The notes below the pieces were generated by a model that had not been told where the DNA came from, made no database searches, and saw only the letters and a program-made list of their open reading frames with translations. DNA of 64,000 bases from JBEGHD01 sp049334165 (lineage in GTDB: Bacteria > Bacteroidota > Bacteroidia > Flavobacteriales_D > Sanyastnellaceae), in the NCBI GenBank assembly GCA_049334165.1, contig JBEGHD010000013.1, one strand, 5' to 3'. Position 1 is the first letter of the stretch; every line of letters begins with the position of its first letter. The translations under genes and the position numbers were made by a program. This document shows, in pieces, positions 33,814 through 42,299 of the stretch.

Positions 33814-34944
33814 ATGCAATTCGAACTTCAGAAAACGGACCCTAATTCTAAAGCCAGAACTGGCAAACTCACTACCGACCACGGTGAAATTCAAACACCG
33901 ATCTTTATGCCCGTTGGCACGGCCGGTTCGGTGAAAGCTGTGACTCAGCAAGACCTGAAAAAGGACGTGAGGGCGGAGATTATCCTCGGTAACACCTACC
34001 ACCTTTACTTGCGTCCTGGACTGGATATTTTGGAACAGGCTGGAGGTTTGCACAAGTTCATAAACTGGGATCGGCCGATTCTTACAGATAGTGGAGGCTA
34101 TCAGGTTTACTCACTTTCAGACAACAGAAAAATTAAGGAAGAGGGAGTGAAGTTTAAGTCGCATATCGATGGCTCAACTCATCTCTTCACTCCGGAAAAT
34201 GTGATGGATACACAACGAACAATCGGAGCTGACATCATCATGGCCTTTGACGAATGCACTCCCTACCCGTGCGAGTTTGAGTACGCAAGAAAGAGTATGG
34301 AAATGACTCACCGCTGGCTCGACAGGTGCATTGACCGACTAGGAGAAACGGATCCGAAATACGGCTACAATCAGTCGCTTTTCCCAATTGTCCAGGGAAG
34401 CACTTATCCGGAGCTCAGAAAGCAAAGCGCTGAAGTGATCGCATCGAAAAATGCGGATGGAAATGCCATTGGTGGACTTTCTGTAGGAGAACCTCACGAA
34501 GATATGTACGCCATGACCGAGTTGGTCTGCGATATTCTGCCCGAAGACAAGCCGCGATATCTGATGGGTGTCGGAACACCCGCCAACTTGCTTGAATGCA
34601 TTGCGCTTGGAGTGGACTTGTTCGATTGTGTGATGCCCACCCGAAATGCACGCAATGGAATGCTGTTTACGTGGAACGGGACTATGAACATGCGAAACAA
34701 AAAGTGGGAAAACGATTTTTCAGCCCTGGACCCAGATGGCGATTCTTACGTAGATCAGTTTTACTCAAAAGCCTATGTGAGACACCTTTTTGCCGCCAAT
34801 GAATTGTTGGCAATGCAGATTGCTTCGCTCCACAATTTGTCCTTTTATCTTGCTTTGGTGAAAGAGGCACGAAAGAAAATTGAAGAAGGAACGTTTGCGA
34901 GTTGGAAGAATCAGATGGTTCCTAAACTAACAGAGAGACTCTAA
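33814..34944 (+). CDS. tgt: tRNA-guanine transglycosylase lacking the canonical zinc cysteines
   Basis: Tgt exchanges guanine-34 of GU(N) anticodons for a queuosine precursor. The 376-residue length and the motifs TPIFMPVGTAGSVK, LTDSGGYQVYSL, IMAFDECTPYP (general-base Asp) and VDLFDCVMPTRNARNG (nucleophile Asp) are diagnostic. Where most bacterial enzymes carry the zinc motif CxCxxC followed 26 residues later by His, this one has Gly309, Ser311 and Asp314, with His340 kept. It is followed 11 bases later by lptG, so the two are probably cotranscribed. Confidence 0.95.
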   Translation: MQFELQKTDPNSKARTGKLTTDHGEIQTPIFMPVGTAGSVKAVTQQDLKKDVRAEIILGNTYHLYLRPGLDILEQAGGLHKFINWDRPILTDSGGYQVYSLSDNRKIKEEGVKFKSHIDGSTHLFTPENVMDTQRTIGADIIMAFDECTPYPCEFEYARKSMEMTHRWLDRCIDRLGETDPKYGYNQSLFPIVQGSTYPELRKQSAEVIASKNADGNAIGGLSVGEPHEDMYAMTELVCDILPEDKPRYLMGVGTPANLLECIALGVDLFDCVMPTRNARNGMLFTWNGTMNMRNKKWENDFSALDPDGDSYVDQFYSKAYVRHLFAANELLAMQIASLHNLSFYLALVKEARKKIEEGTFASWKNQMVPKLTERL

Positions 34945-34955
34945 ACGGCAGCTGA

Positions 34956-36038
34956 TTGAAAACACTCGATCTATATATCATCAGGAAGTACCTTCAGATG
35001 TTCTTTTTCATGATTGGAGCTTTCATTGTGATTGCTGTGGTGATGGATGTTTCAGAACGCATTGACGACCTGATTACGGCAGAGGCAACAGTTTGGGAGA
35101 TCATTACAGAGTACTACATTAATTTTATTTTCTTTTACGCCAACTTGTTAAGCGGCTTGTTGATTTTTCTCACCGTCATTCTGGTGACTAGCAACCTCGC
35201 TCAAAAGTCGGAGCTGGTGGCTATACTAAGTAGTGGTGTTAGTTTTCAGCGATTGTTGGTGCCTTTCATGATGGCTGCCTCTCTTTTGGTCGTGTTCTCA
35301 TTGCTAATTGTACATTTTGTTTTGCCCAAAGCAAACGAAGTCAGGCTGGCTTTTGAGGATGAGCACATTCGGCACACTTTCAATATCGAGCAGACCAACT
35401 TGCATCGTGAGCTCCAACCGGGTACGATTTATTATTTCCGAACCATCAGGGCGAGTGCTAATCGAGGTCATGATTTTTCTATCGAGCACTGGACTGAAGG
35501 CGAGCAACTCAAAGAAAAGCTCTTTGCGTCAAAGGCTGTTTTCAATCCAGAAGATACAATCTGGACGCTCTACGATGTGCAGGTGAGAAAATACCTGCCA
35601 GACGGAACTGAAGAATTGGTCACACATAAAAAGGTCGATACGACTTTGAACCTCAGGATTTCTGATTTTGGACAACGTGACGAGAATGTATTTGCCATGA
35701 ATTACTTTGAGCTGAATCAGTTTATTGAGGATGAAAAGGCGAAAGGTTCAGATAAGGTGCCGCAGTGGCAAATTGAAAAATACCAGCGAACGTCAAATGC
35801 GTTTTCCATTCTCGTTCTCACTCTCATCGGATTTTCTATTGCTTCTCGCAAAAAGCGGGGAGGGATGGGAGTTCACCTGCTGATGGCGGTTCTGATCGGT
35901 TTTCTCTTTATATTTTTTCAGCGGATGTTTAACGTAGCGGCTGTTAGTGTGGACATTCCCCCGATGCTCGCGGTGTGGATGCCGAATTTCATTTTCTTGA
36001 TCTTCGGACTTATTTTATATCAAAGAGCACCGAAGTAA
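34956..36038 (+). CDS. lptG: LptF/LptG-family permease (lipopolysaccharide export)
   Basis: The 360-residue product has the YjgP/YjgQ layout: N-terminal MKTLDLYIIRKYLQMFFFMI, two more membrane segments by residue 115, a periplasmic beta-jellyroll domain (about 125-270) and three C-terminal membrane segments. With an LptB-type ATPase it extracts LPS from the inner membrane for transport to the outer membrane. The start is TTG at 34956, 11 bases after tgt; an ATG would truncate the first conserved segment. Whether it is LptF or LptG cannot be told here. A diverged second copy of its last 21 codons lies about 95 bases downstream. Confidence 0.88.
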   Translation: MKTLDLYIIRKYLQMFFFMIGAFIVIAVVMDVSERIDDLITAEATVWEIITEYYINFIFFYANLLSGLLIFLTVILVTSNLAQKSELVAILSSGVSFQRLLVPFMMAASLLVVFSLLIVHFVLPKANEVRLAFEDEHIRHTFNIEQTNLHRELQPGTIYYFRTIRASANRGHDFSIEHWTEGEQLKEKLFASKAVFNPEDTIWTLYDVQVRKYLPDGTEELVTHKKVDTTLNLRISDFGQRDENVFAMNYFELNQFIEDEKAKGSDKVPQWQIEKYQRTSNAFSILVLTLIGFSIASRKKRGGMGVHLLMAVLIGFLFIFFQRMFNVAAVSVDIPPMLAVWMPNFIFLIFGLILYQRAPK

Positions 36039-36132
36039 TTAGGTTTAGCTCTTCACTTTCTTTTCAAAACCCTCGCCTTTTATCTCGAAAAACGGCTTGC
36101 GCGATGGAAGGTTCTCGAGCTCAGTCGAGAAA

Positions 36133-36198
36133 GCGTGGATGCCGAATTTCATGTTCCTGATTTTTGGGTTAATCCTTTGCAAAAGAGCTCCGAAGTAG
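36133..36198 (+). pseudogene. Relic of a second lptG 3' end
   Basis: These 66 bases read as AWMPNFMFLIFGLILCKRAP followed by Lys and a stop, nearly the same as the end of the intact gene (VWMPNFIFLIFGLILYQRAP, Lys, stop at 35973-36038). Many of the base differences are synonymous (ATC/ATT, TTC/TTT, GGA/GGG, CTT/TTA), so both copies must once have been selected as protein. Sequence upstream (36039-36132) is unrelated and has no start. It is probably the leftover tail of a replaced or duplicated lptG. Confidence 0.72.
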
Positions 36199-36224
36199 AG
36201 CGGTTAAGGGTTTTCGCCAGAAGA

Positions 36225-37103
36225 CTAAAGAGGCAAGGTCACGTGAATGTCGTCAGGGCCGTATTCAATTCCTTCCGGGAAATCCCGAAATATTCCAAAA
36301 ACTGTTGAGCCGCTGCCGGACATGGCCGCATACACAGCTCCACGGTCATAAAGCTGATGAATTTGTTTCTTGATGTGCGGGCGCTCCTTCACAATCACAC
36401 TCTGAAAGTCATTCTTGAGATGTTCTCTCCACTGCGTGAAATCTAGCTTTACAATGGTTTTTAAATCCATCTCAGACTCTTGTGGTGAAATGTTTTTGTA
36501 GGCCCACTTTGTAGAAATTTTTATTCCTGGATAGATTAAAACAATGTGGTAGCCAGTCAGTTTGAGATCAATTGGTTCCATTTCATCGCCTCTTCCTGAC
36601 ACATACATGGGGCGGTTTTCAATGAAAAAGGGACAGTCGCTACCGAGCTTTGCAGAGAGGTTTTTCAATTCTTCGTTGCTGCAATTCAGGTTGTAGAGGT
36701 CATTGACCATTCTCAGAGTGAAGGATGCATCGCTGCTTCCACCGCCCAGGCCGGCACCTATTGGAATATGTTTCTTGAGAAAAATGTCAGCTCCGGGGAT
36801 GTCGAATTTTTCCTGCATCAGCGAATAGGCTTTTTCGCAGAGATTTCTTGGAGGGTTTAGGTCATCAATGTGCCGGTAGTCAGCGATTTCCTCTTCAGTA
36901 GCCAGGTCGCCAATTTCCCACTCCTGAATCTTTTTCATCCCTTCCACTCGAAAGTGGACCTTTTCATCCTCTCGGGGTGAGATTTCCAGTGCATCCTGCC
37001 ATTTCACAGGATAAAAAACACTTTCTATTTCGTGAAATCCATCCTCTCTCTTCTTAGTGATGTTGAGACCTAGATTTATCTTGGCGTTGGGAAAACTGAT
37101 CAT
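36225..37103 (-). CDS. ispE: 4-diphosphocytidyl-2-C-methyl-D-erythritol kinase
   Basis: IspE phosphorylates CDP-methylerythritol in the non-mevalonate isoprenoid pathway. The 292-residue product shows the GHMP-kinase pattern: FPNAKINLGLNI at the N-terminus, the ATP-binding PIGAGLGGGSSDAS near residue 109 and the C-terminal AAMSGSGSTVFG. Length is typical. Its start overlaps the era stop by 4 bases, so it is the second gene of an era-ispE operon. Confidence 0.95.
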   Translation of the reverse strand: MISFPNAKINLGLNITKKREDGFHEIESVFYPVKWQDALEISPREDEKVHFRVEGMKKIQEWEIGDLATEEEIADYRHIDDLNPPRNLCEKAYSLMQEKFDIPGADIFLKKHIPIGAGLGGGSSDASFTLRMVNDLYNLNCSNEELKNLSAKLGSDCPFFIENRPMYVSGRGDEMEPIDLKLTGYHIVLIYPGIKISTKWAYKNISPQESEMDLKTIVKLDFTQWREHLKNDFQSVIVKERPHIKKQIHQLYDRGAVYAAMSGSGSTVFGIFRDFPEGIEYGPDDIHVTLPL

Positions 37104-38017
37104 TCCAGGTAACCGTATTTTTTCAGTTTGTTCTCGTTTTCGCGCCAGTCCTTGTCGACTTTCACGTAGAGCTGTAGGAAGACTTTTTTCTCCAGGAATA
37201 CCTCCATGTCTTTTCGAGCTTCAGTTCCCACTCGTTTTAGCATCGAGCCTTTTTTGCCAATGAGAATTCCTTTCTGCGAATCGCGGTTTACAATGATGAC
37301 AGCACTGATGCGAATGATTTTTTCCTCCTCTTTAAACTCTTCGATGAGCACTTCCGAGGCGTAGGGAATCTCTTGCTTGTAGAGCAGAAGAATTTTTTCA
37401 CGAATAATTTCCGACATAAAAAATCGCATTGGTCGGTCGGTCAGTTCGTCCTTGGGGAAAAACGGTGGATTTTCGGGTAGCAGCGATTTGATCTTTTCGA
37501 GCACCATGTCGAGGTTGAACTTGTGCAGAGCAGAGATAGGGGCTACTTGCGCATTCGGAAGGCGTTTTCTCCAGTATTCCACCCGGTCGGCCACTTCGTC
37601 CTGAGTGCCCATGTCGGCTTTGTTTACCAGTACCAACACAGGAATTTCTACTTTCTCAATTCGTTGGAGTGTCTGTTCGTGATTGAGTTCGTTTTCTTTT
37701 AGGTCGGTGACCAGCAAGATGATATCGGCATCGGCAAGAGCAGAGCCCACAAAATTCATCATCGACTCCTGCAGTTTGTATTTGGCATCGAGCACTCCGG
37801 GAGTATCCGAATAGACAATTTGGAAGTCTTCACCGTTTACAATTCCCATTATTCGGTGACGTGTAGTCTGTGCTTTGGATGTGATGATGCTAAGTCGCTC
37901 GCCCACAAGGCCGTTCATGAGAGTGGATTTCCCCACATTTGGACTGCCAATGATGTTTACAAAACCTGCTTTGTGCTTCAATGTATTTTTTTGTTTTTCT
38001 GTTTTGCAAAAGAACAA
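37100..38017 (-). CDS. era: GTPase Era
   Basis: Era is a GTPase needed for 16S rRNA processing and 30S assembly. The product shows the P-loop GSPNVGKST, TTRHRIMG, DTPG, NKAD and the C-terminal KH domain with GILIGKKGSMLKRVGTEARK. From the ATG at 38017 it has 305 residues; a TTG at 37981 would give MKHKAGFVNIIG, closer to other Era starts, and may be the real start. The extra 12 residues would be unusual. The tRNA promoter starts nearby on the other strand. Confidence 0.95.
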   Translation of the reverse strand: MFFCKTEKQKNTLKHKAGFVNIIGSPNVGKSTLMNGLVGERLSIITSKAQTTRHRIMGIVNGEDFQIVYSDTPGVLDAKYKLQESMMNFVGSALADADIILLVTDLKENELNHEQTLQRIEKVEIPVLVLVNKADMGTQDEVADRVEYWRKRLPNAQVAPISALHKFNLDMVLEKIKSLLPENPPFFPKDELTDRPMRFFMSEIIREKILLLYKQEIPYASEVLIEEFKEEEKIIRISAVIIVNRDSQKGILIGKKGSMLKRVGTEARKDMEVFLEKKVFLQLYVKVDKDWRENENKLKKYGYLE

Positions 38018-38033
38018 AATAAATCTATCTTTG
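38002..38033 (+). promoter_or_regulatory. Strong consensus promoter for tRNA-fMet
   Basis: TTTTG (38002-38006), 19 bases, then TATCTTTG (38026-38033) fit the Bacteroidota promoter TTTG-N19-TAnnTTTG exactly. Transcription would start near 38040, giving the tRNA a leader of about 107 bases. The promoter overlaps the upstream end of era on the opposite strand. Confidence 0.78.
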
Positions 38034-38146
38034 CGGTCCCCAAAACGGGAGGTCGTAGCGATGACCAGCTGTCAAAACTGACAGAAAATAATTTTAGATT
38101 ACCATTTTCAGACGCACTCGCTGAGTGCGATGAAAACAAAATACAG

Positions 38147-38222
<76 letters not shown>

Positions 38223-38225
38223 TTC

Positions 38226-38264
38226 AAAAAGCCTTCTTTGGAGTTAATCCGAAGAAGGCTTTTT
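38226..38264 (+). terminator. Terminator after tRNA-fMet
   Basis: AAAAAGCCTTCTT (38226-38238) pairs perfectly with AAGAAGGCTTTTT (38252-38264), and more T follows. It ends the single-gene tRNA unit. Confidence 0.85.
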
Positions 38265-38428
38265 CTTTTTGCGACAGCCAAATATGTTATTTTGAATATT
38301 TAAACCTGTGGCAGGTTTTTCTAATTCCTTCTGGCAGTGGTCAGGGTGCTGGCTTCCTGAAGTTTGAAAAGTTTCCAGATTTCATCGCTTCTTGTTACAT
38401 TTAGGAATTCAATTAACAACTCTTGCCG

Positions 38429-39955
38429 ATGGCTTTGAATTCTGTGTTTTCGTGGTTTATCAAAAAGCGAATTCATCAAATAGAACTTTTTAAGAAGTAT
38501 CCTCACGAGGTGCAGAGCGAGCTGTTTCATCGTATGCTGCATATTGCACGTGAAACGGAGTTTGGCCGTGAGCACAATTTTCAGTCGATTCGCTCCTTCT
38601 CAGATTACCAAAAAGCCGTGCCGATCAGACGCTATGAGGATTACGAGAAGTACATTAGCAAGCTGCGCAAAGGAGAGCAAAATGTACTTTGGCCTACCAG
38701 GTTGAAATGGTTTGCGAAATCTTCAGGAACTACAAATCACCGAAGTAAATTTTTGCCGGTTTCCAAAGAAGCTCTGGAAGATTGCCACTACAAAGGTGGA
38801 AAGGATTTGCTTGCGATGTACTACGACAGTTACCCCGAGGCTGATGTGTATGGAGGGAAGTCACTCGTTTTAGGAGGAAGTTCCAAAATCAATACGTTTA
38901 GCAAAGATTCTTACAGTGGCGATCTTAGTGCGATTATCATCAAGAACCTGCCATTTTGGGTAGAGCTCAAGCGCGTTCCTAACAGAGAGGTTGCGCTCAT
39001 GGACAACTGGGAAGAGAAGATTGAGGTGATGGCCCGGGCTACCATGGATGAGGATGTGCGAATGATTGCCGGGGTGCCGTCATGGAGCCTGGTGTTGATG
39101 AAACGGATTATGGAGCTAAAAGGTGCCAGCAATATGCTGGAGGTTTGGCCAAACCTGGAACTTTTTATGCACGGTGGAGTGAGTTTTTCTCCTTACAGAC
39201 AACAATACGAGAGGCTGATTCCTTCAGGGAAAATGCACTATTTGCAGAACTACAATGCCTCCGAAGGATTCTTTGGAATTCAGGACAGACTGGTTGCAGA
39301 CGATATGCTGTTGATGCTCGACTACGGCATTTTTTACGAGTTCCTGCCGATGGAAGAGCTCGAAAAAGAAAACCCACAGGCTCTCTCACTTGAAGAGGTT
39401 GAGATTGGAAAAAATTACGCACTCGTGATTTCCACTAATGCCGGGCTTTGGCGATACCTGATTGGCGATACAGTACGATTTTCTTCCACTGACCCTTATC
39501 GGATTCAGGTCACCGGAAGAACTAAGCACTTTATCAACGCTTTTGGTGAGGAGCTGATTATTGAAAATGCAGAATCTGGTCTGGAAGTGGCCTGCGAAGC
39601 TACCGGAGCTGTAATAAAGGAATTTACAGCAGGCCCCATCTACATGGACAATAACTCTACAGGGGGACACGAGTGGCTCATCGAGTTTGAAAAAGAGCCC
39701 AATTCGATGGAGGTTTTTAGAGACACTCTTGACGATAAACTAAAAGAGCTGAATACCGATTACGAAGCCAAGCGTTCCAGTGATCTAACTCTGCGGCCAC
39801 CGCTGGTAAAAGCTGTTCCCAATGGCACATTTTATGACTGGTTGAAACGGAAAAATAAGCTTGGTGGGCAGCACAAGGTACCGAGGCTTGCAAACAACAG
39901 GCAGTATTTGGATGATGTGCTGAGTATACTGCCCAAACCAACAGATCTCGTTTAA
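38429..39955 (+). CDS. GH3-family acyl-adenylate/amide synthetase-like protein
   Basis: The 508-residue product belongs to the GH3 family of adenylating enzymes: KWFAKSSGTTNHRSKFLPVS near residue 95 (P-loop-like ATP site), YNASEGFFGIQD near 280 and LWRYLIGDTVRF near 345. Plant members join amino acids to hormones; bacterial substrates are mostly unknown. The ATG at 38429 gives MALNSVFSWF; an in-frame TTG six bases upstream is less likely. Its stop overlaps the start of the next gene (TAATG), so the two are coupled. Confidence 0.9.
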   Translation: MALNSVFSWFIKKRIHQIELFKKYPHEVQSELFHRMLHIARETEFGREHNFQSIRSFSDYQKAVPIRRYEDYEKYISKLRKGEQNVLWPTRLKWFAKSSGTTNHRSKFLPVSKEALEDCHYKGGKDLLAMYYDSYPEADVYGGKSLVLGGSSKINTFSKDSYSGDLSAIIIKNLPFWVELKRVPNREVALMDNWEEKIEVMARATMDEDVRMIAGVPSWSLVLMKRIMELKGASNMLEVWPNLELFMHGGVSFSPYRQQYERLIPSGKMHYLQNYNASEGFFGIQDRLVADDMLLMLDYGIFYEFLPMEELEKENPQALSLEEVEIGKNYALVISTNAGLWRYLIGDTVRFSSTDPYRIQVTGRTKHFINAFGEELIIENAESGLEVACEATGAVIKEFTAGPIYMDNNSTGGHEWLIEFEKEPNSMEVFRDTLDDKLKELNTDYEAKRSSDLTLRPPLVKAVPNGTFYDWLKRKNKLGGQHKVPRLANNRQYLDDVLSILPKPTDLV

Positions 39956-40731
39956 TGAAGTATCTCTTTCTTTTAGTAGCAATTTTTCTTGTAGCCGGCT
40001 TCACCTTCGAGAGAGAGCTTAAGGTCGAAGCTGACACTTTCTACACCGACCAGCTCGATAATATTTATTTAGTAAAAGGTCAGAACATTCACAAGCTGAG
40101 TTCTGGCGGGACGATTAACTACGAGTTTAACGCCAAGCGCTACGGAAACATCACGACCATTGATGTCACTCGCCCTTTGAAGCCAATGTTATTTTACAGC
40201 GATCTTTCTCAGATAATTATTTTAGATAACACACTGAGTGTACAGGGTGCTCCTATTGATTTGTTTTCGAAAGATGTGGGGCAGATCACTGCAGCATGCG
40301 TCTCAGTGGATGATCATTTTTGGCTTTTCAACCTGAATAATTTTGAGCTTTTACGAACTGACCGTTCTTTTAAAACAGTAGTGAAAAGTGGAAATCTCAC
40401 TCAGGTAGTAGGTGAAAACGTGATGCCCAATTTCATGGTGGAAGTTGATAATTGGCTCTACGTGAATGATCCCCAAAAAGGGATCTTTATTTTCGATATT
40501 TACGGCACTTACGCACGCACAATTCCGGTGAAAGGTCTTGACTTTTTTCAAGTGATAAGCGGGAAGATCTACTACGTGAACAATAGTGAACTTCACGTTT
40601 ACGATACCAAAAGTTTCTCTGAAGAAAAGATCGATTTGCCGGTAAAAGAATTTGACGATCTTCGCGTCAATTCGAGGCGATTATACGTGCTCGATGGCAA
40701 ATTACTCAAGGTTTACAAAAGCGGGAATTAA
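39955..40731 (+). CDS. Secreted beta-propeller-like protein
   Basis: The 258-residue product has a signal peptide or anchor (MKYLFLLVAIFLVAGFTF) and then short repeating beta segments (YTDQLDNIYLVKGQNIHKL, WLYVNDPQKGIFIFDIYG, GKIYYVNNSELHVYDT), which suggests a six- or seven-bladed propeller. It is coupled to the GH3-like gene by a one-base overlap (TAATG), so the two may share a task. No catalytic motif is visible; the role is unknown. Confidence 0.75.
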   Translation: MKYLFLLVAIFLVAGFTFERELKVEADTFYTDQLDNIYLVKGQNIHKLSSGGTINYEFNAKRYGNITTIDVTRPLKPMLFYSDLSQIIILDNTLSVQGAPIDLFSKDVGQITAACVSVDDHFWLFNLNNFELLRTDRSFKTVVKSGNLTQVVGENVMPNFMVEVDNWLYVNDPQKGIFIFDIYGTYARTIPVKGLDFFQVISGKIYYVNNSELHVYDTKSFSEEKIDLPVKEFDDLRVNSRRLYVLDGKLLKVYKSGN

Positions 40732-40746
40732 GGCCGTTTTTGGCGC

Positions 40747-40776
40747 TTGACTTTGTTCTTTTTGTCAATAACTTTG
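40747..40776 (+). promoter_or_regulatory. Promoter for the deoxynucleoside kinase gene
   Basis: TTG (40747-40749), 19 bases, and TAACTTTG (40769-40776) match the TTTG-N19-TAnnTTTG pattern. The ATG follows 33 bases later after an A-rich leader. Confidence 0.65.
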
Positions 40777-40809
40777 AAGACTTCAAAAAATTAAAAAACT
40801 CAGATAGAT

Positions 40810-41427
40810 ATGCATATTGCCATTGCCGGAAACATTGGTTCCGGGAAAACGACCCTCACTACGCTGCTCGCCAAGCATTACAAGTGGACACCTCATTTCG
40901 AGGATGTTGATGACAACCCTTACCTCAATGATTTTTACAAGGATATGCAGCGTTGGTCTTTCAATTTGCAGATCTATTTTTTGAATAGTCGTTTCAATCA
41001 AATTCAGGAGCTGCGAAGGAGTGGCAAGAACATTATTCAGGATCGAACGATCTACGAGGATGCCTACATTTTTGCACCCAACCTGCATGCTATGGGGCTC
41101 ATGACTACACGAGATTTTGAGAACTATTTTTCGCTCTTCAACTCTATGGATGAGCATGTGGAAGCGCCCGACTTATTGATCTATTTGAGAGCAAGCGTTT
41201 CATCATTGGTAAAGCAAATTCAGCGAAGAGGTAGAGATTACGAAGAGGCAATACGACTCGATTACTTAACGCGGCTAAACGAGCGCTACGAAGCATGGAT
41301 CAGTACCTACGACAAGGGCAAGCTTTTGATTATCGATATCGATGACAACAACTTCCACGAAGACGCTGAGGACCTGGGTAAGATCATAAATGCTATTGAT
41401 GGTGAAATTCATGGCCTTTTTGAATAG
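40810..41427 (+). CDS. Deoxynucleoside kinase
   Basis: The 205-residue product belongs to the dCK/dGK/TK2-type family of deoxynucleoside kinases, which phosphorylate salvaged deoxynucleosides. Visible are the P-loop AIAGNIGSGKTTL (residues 4-16), FEDVDDNPYLNDFY, the DRTIYEDAYIFA motif (DRS/ERS-like) near 78 and the arginine-rich lid QRRGRDYE near 138. The purine or pyrimidine preference cannot be read. It has its own promoter and a terminator about 90 bases downstream. Confidence 0.92.
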   Translation: MHIAIAGNIGSGKTTLTTLLAKHYKWTPHFEDVDDNPYLNDFYKDMQRWSFNLQIYFLNSRFNQIQELRRSGKNIIQDRTIYEDAYIFAPNLHAMGLMTTRDFENYFSLFNSMDEHVEAPDLLIYLRASVSSLVKQIQRRGRDYEEAIRLDYLTRLNERYEAWISTYDKGKLLIIDIDDNNFHEDAEDLGKIINAIDGEIHGLFE

Positions 41428-41515
41428 GCCGGAAGTTAAAGACCTAATAATTGCTGACGACTTAGCCCTTTAATTCAAAAGGCATACAAAAAAGCTCAAC
41501 CCCCAAGGACATTAA

Positions 41516-41548
41516 AAAAGCCCATCTCGGACGAACCGGATGGGCTTT
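41516..41548. terminator. Bidirectional terminator
   Basis: AAAGCCCATC and GATGGGCTTT form a 10-bp stem around TCGGACGAACCG, with T runs on both strands. It lies between the convergent kinase and YceI genes and should serve both. Confidence 0.82.
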
Positions 41549-41573
41549 ATTTTTTTAGTGCTGTCTAAAGTTC

Positions 41574-42248
41574 TTACTTCTGAGCAATCACTTTAAAGTC
41601 GAGCATGAAATCATCGTAGATCAACTTGTCACCAAGATCTTCGAAGAACTTACCTGAACGGAATTTGATGTCATACTTAGTGCGGTCAACAGTCATTGTT
41701 CCGCTTGCAGTCATTTTTCCATCTTCCATCATTGACTTCTCTAGTTTAAGGACAGCTGGTTCAGACATTCCTTTGATGGTCAAAATTCCATTGACCATAG
41801 TTACACCGTCAACTTTTTCTGAACCTTCAATTTTGAAAGAGGCAGTTTTGTGCTTGTCAACGCTGAAAAAGTCGTCAGACTTGAGGTGACCTTCAAGCTT
41901 AGCCTGACTGTCTGGATCGTCTTTCAAATCTTCATTAGAGATAGTAGACATATCCATCACGATTTCACCAGATGCGATTTCACCGTTTTTGATTGTCACC
42001 ATTCCAGATTCCATTTGAACAGTACCAGTGTGCTCACCAGTTACTTTTTCACCTTTCCAGTTGACTACGCTTTCAGAAGCCATCAATTTGTATTCACCAT
42101 CTACAGCAGCTTTTTCAGAGTCATTTGACTCCATTTCTTCGTTGCTGGTGGTTTCTTCTTTGGTTGTTGACTCACCTTCGTTTCCTGCATTGTTGCACGC
42201 TGCAAGGATGAATGCGAAAGCAAGTACGTAGAGATACTTAAACTTCAT
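41574..42248 (-). CDS. YceI-family lipoprotein
   Basis: The 224-residue product has a lipoprotein signal with lipobox ILAAC, then a low-complexity acidic linker (about residues 20-50) and a YceI lipocalin-like barrel: SESVVNWKGEKVTGEHTG, the ASGEIVMDMSTISN strand and MTVDRTKYDIKFRSGKFFEDLGD. YceI proteins bind isoprenoid-like ligands in the periplasm; the ligand here is unknown. It is a single-gene unit with a terminator directly after its stop. Confidence 0.93.
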   Translation of the reverse strand: MKFKYLYVLAFAFILAACNNAGNEGESTTKEETTSNEEMESNDSEKAAVDGEYKLMASESVVNWKGEKVTGEHTGTVQMESGMVTIKNGEIASGEIVMDMSTISNEDLKDDPDSQAKLEGHLKSDDFFSVDKHKTASFKIEGSEKVDGVTMVNGILTIKGMSEPAVLKLEKSMMEDGKMTASGTMTVDRTKYDIKFRSGKFFEDLGDKLIYDDFMLDFKVIAQK

Positions 42249-42299
42249 TTTTGTTGGTTTTTTAGAGGTTGATTAAACTAATTTTTGATGTCGCTACAA

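Noticed and set aside
38113..38129. Hairpin before tRNA-fMet as a second tRNA
   Set aside because: It is an isolated 7-bp stem with a 3-base loop and no other cloverleaf arms.
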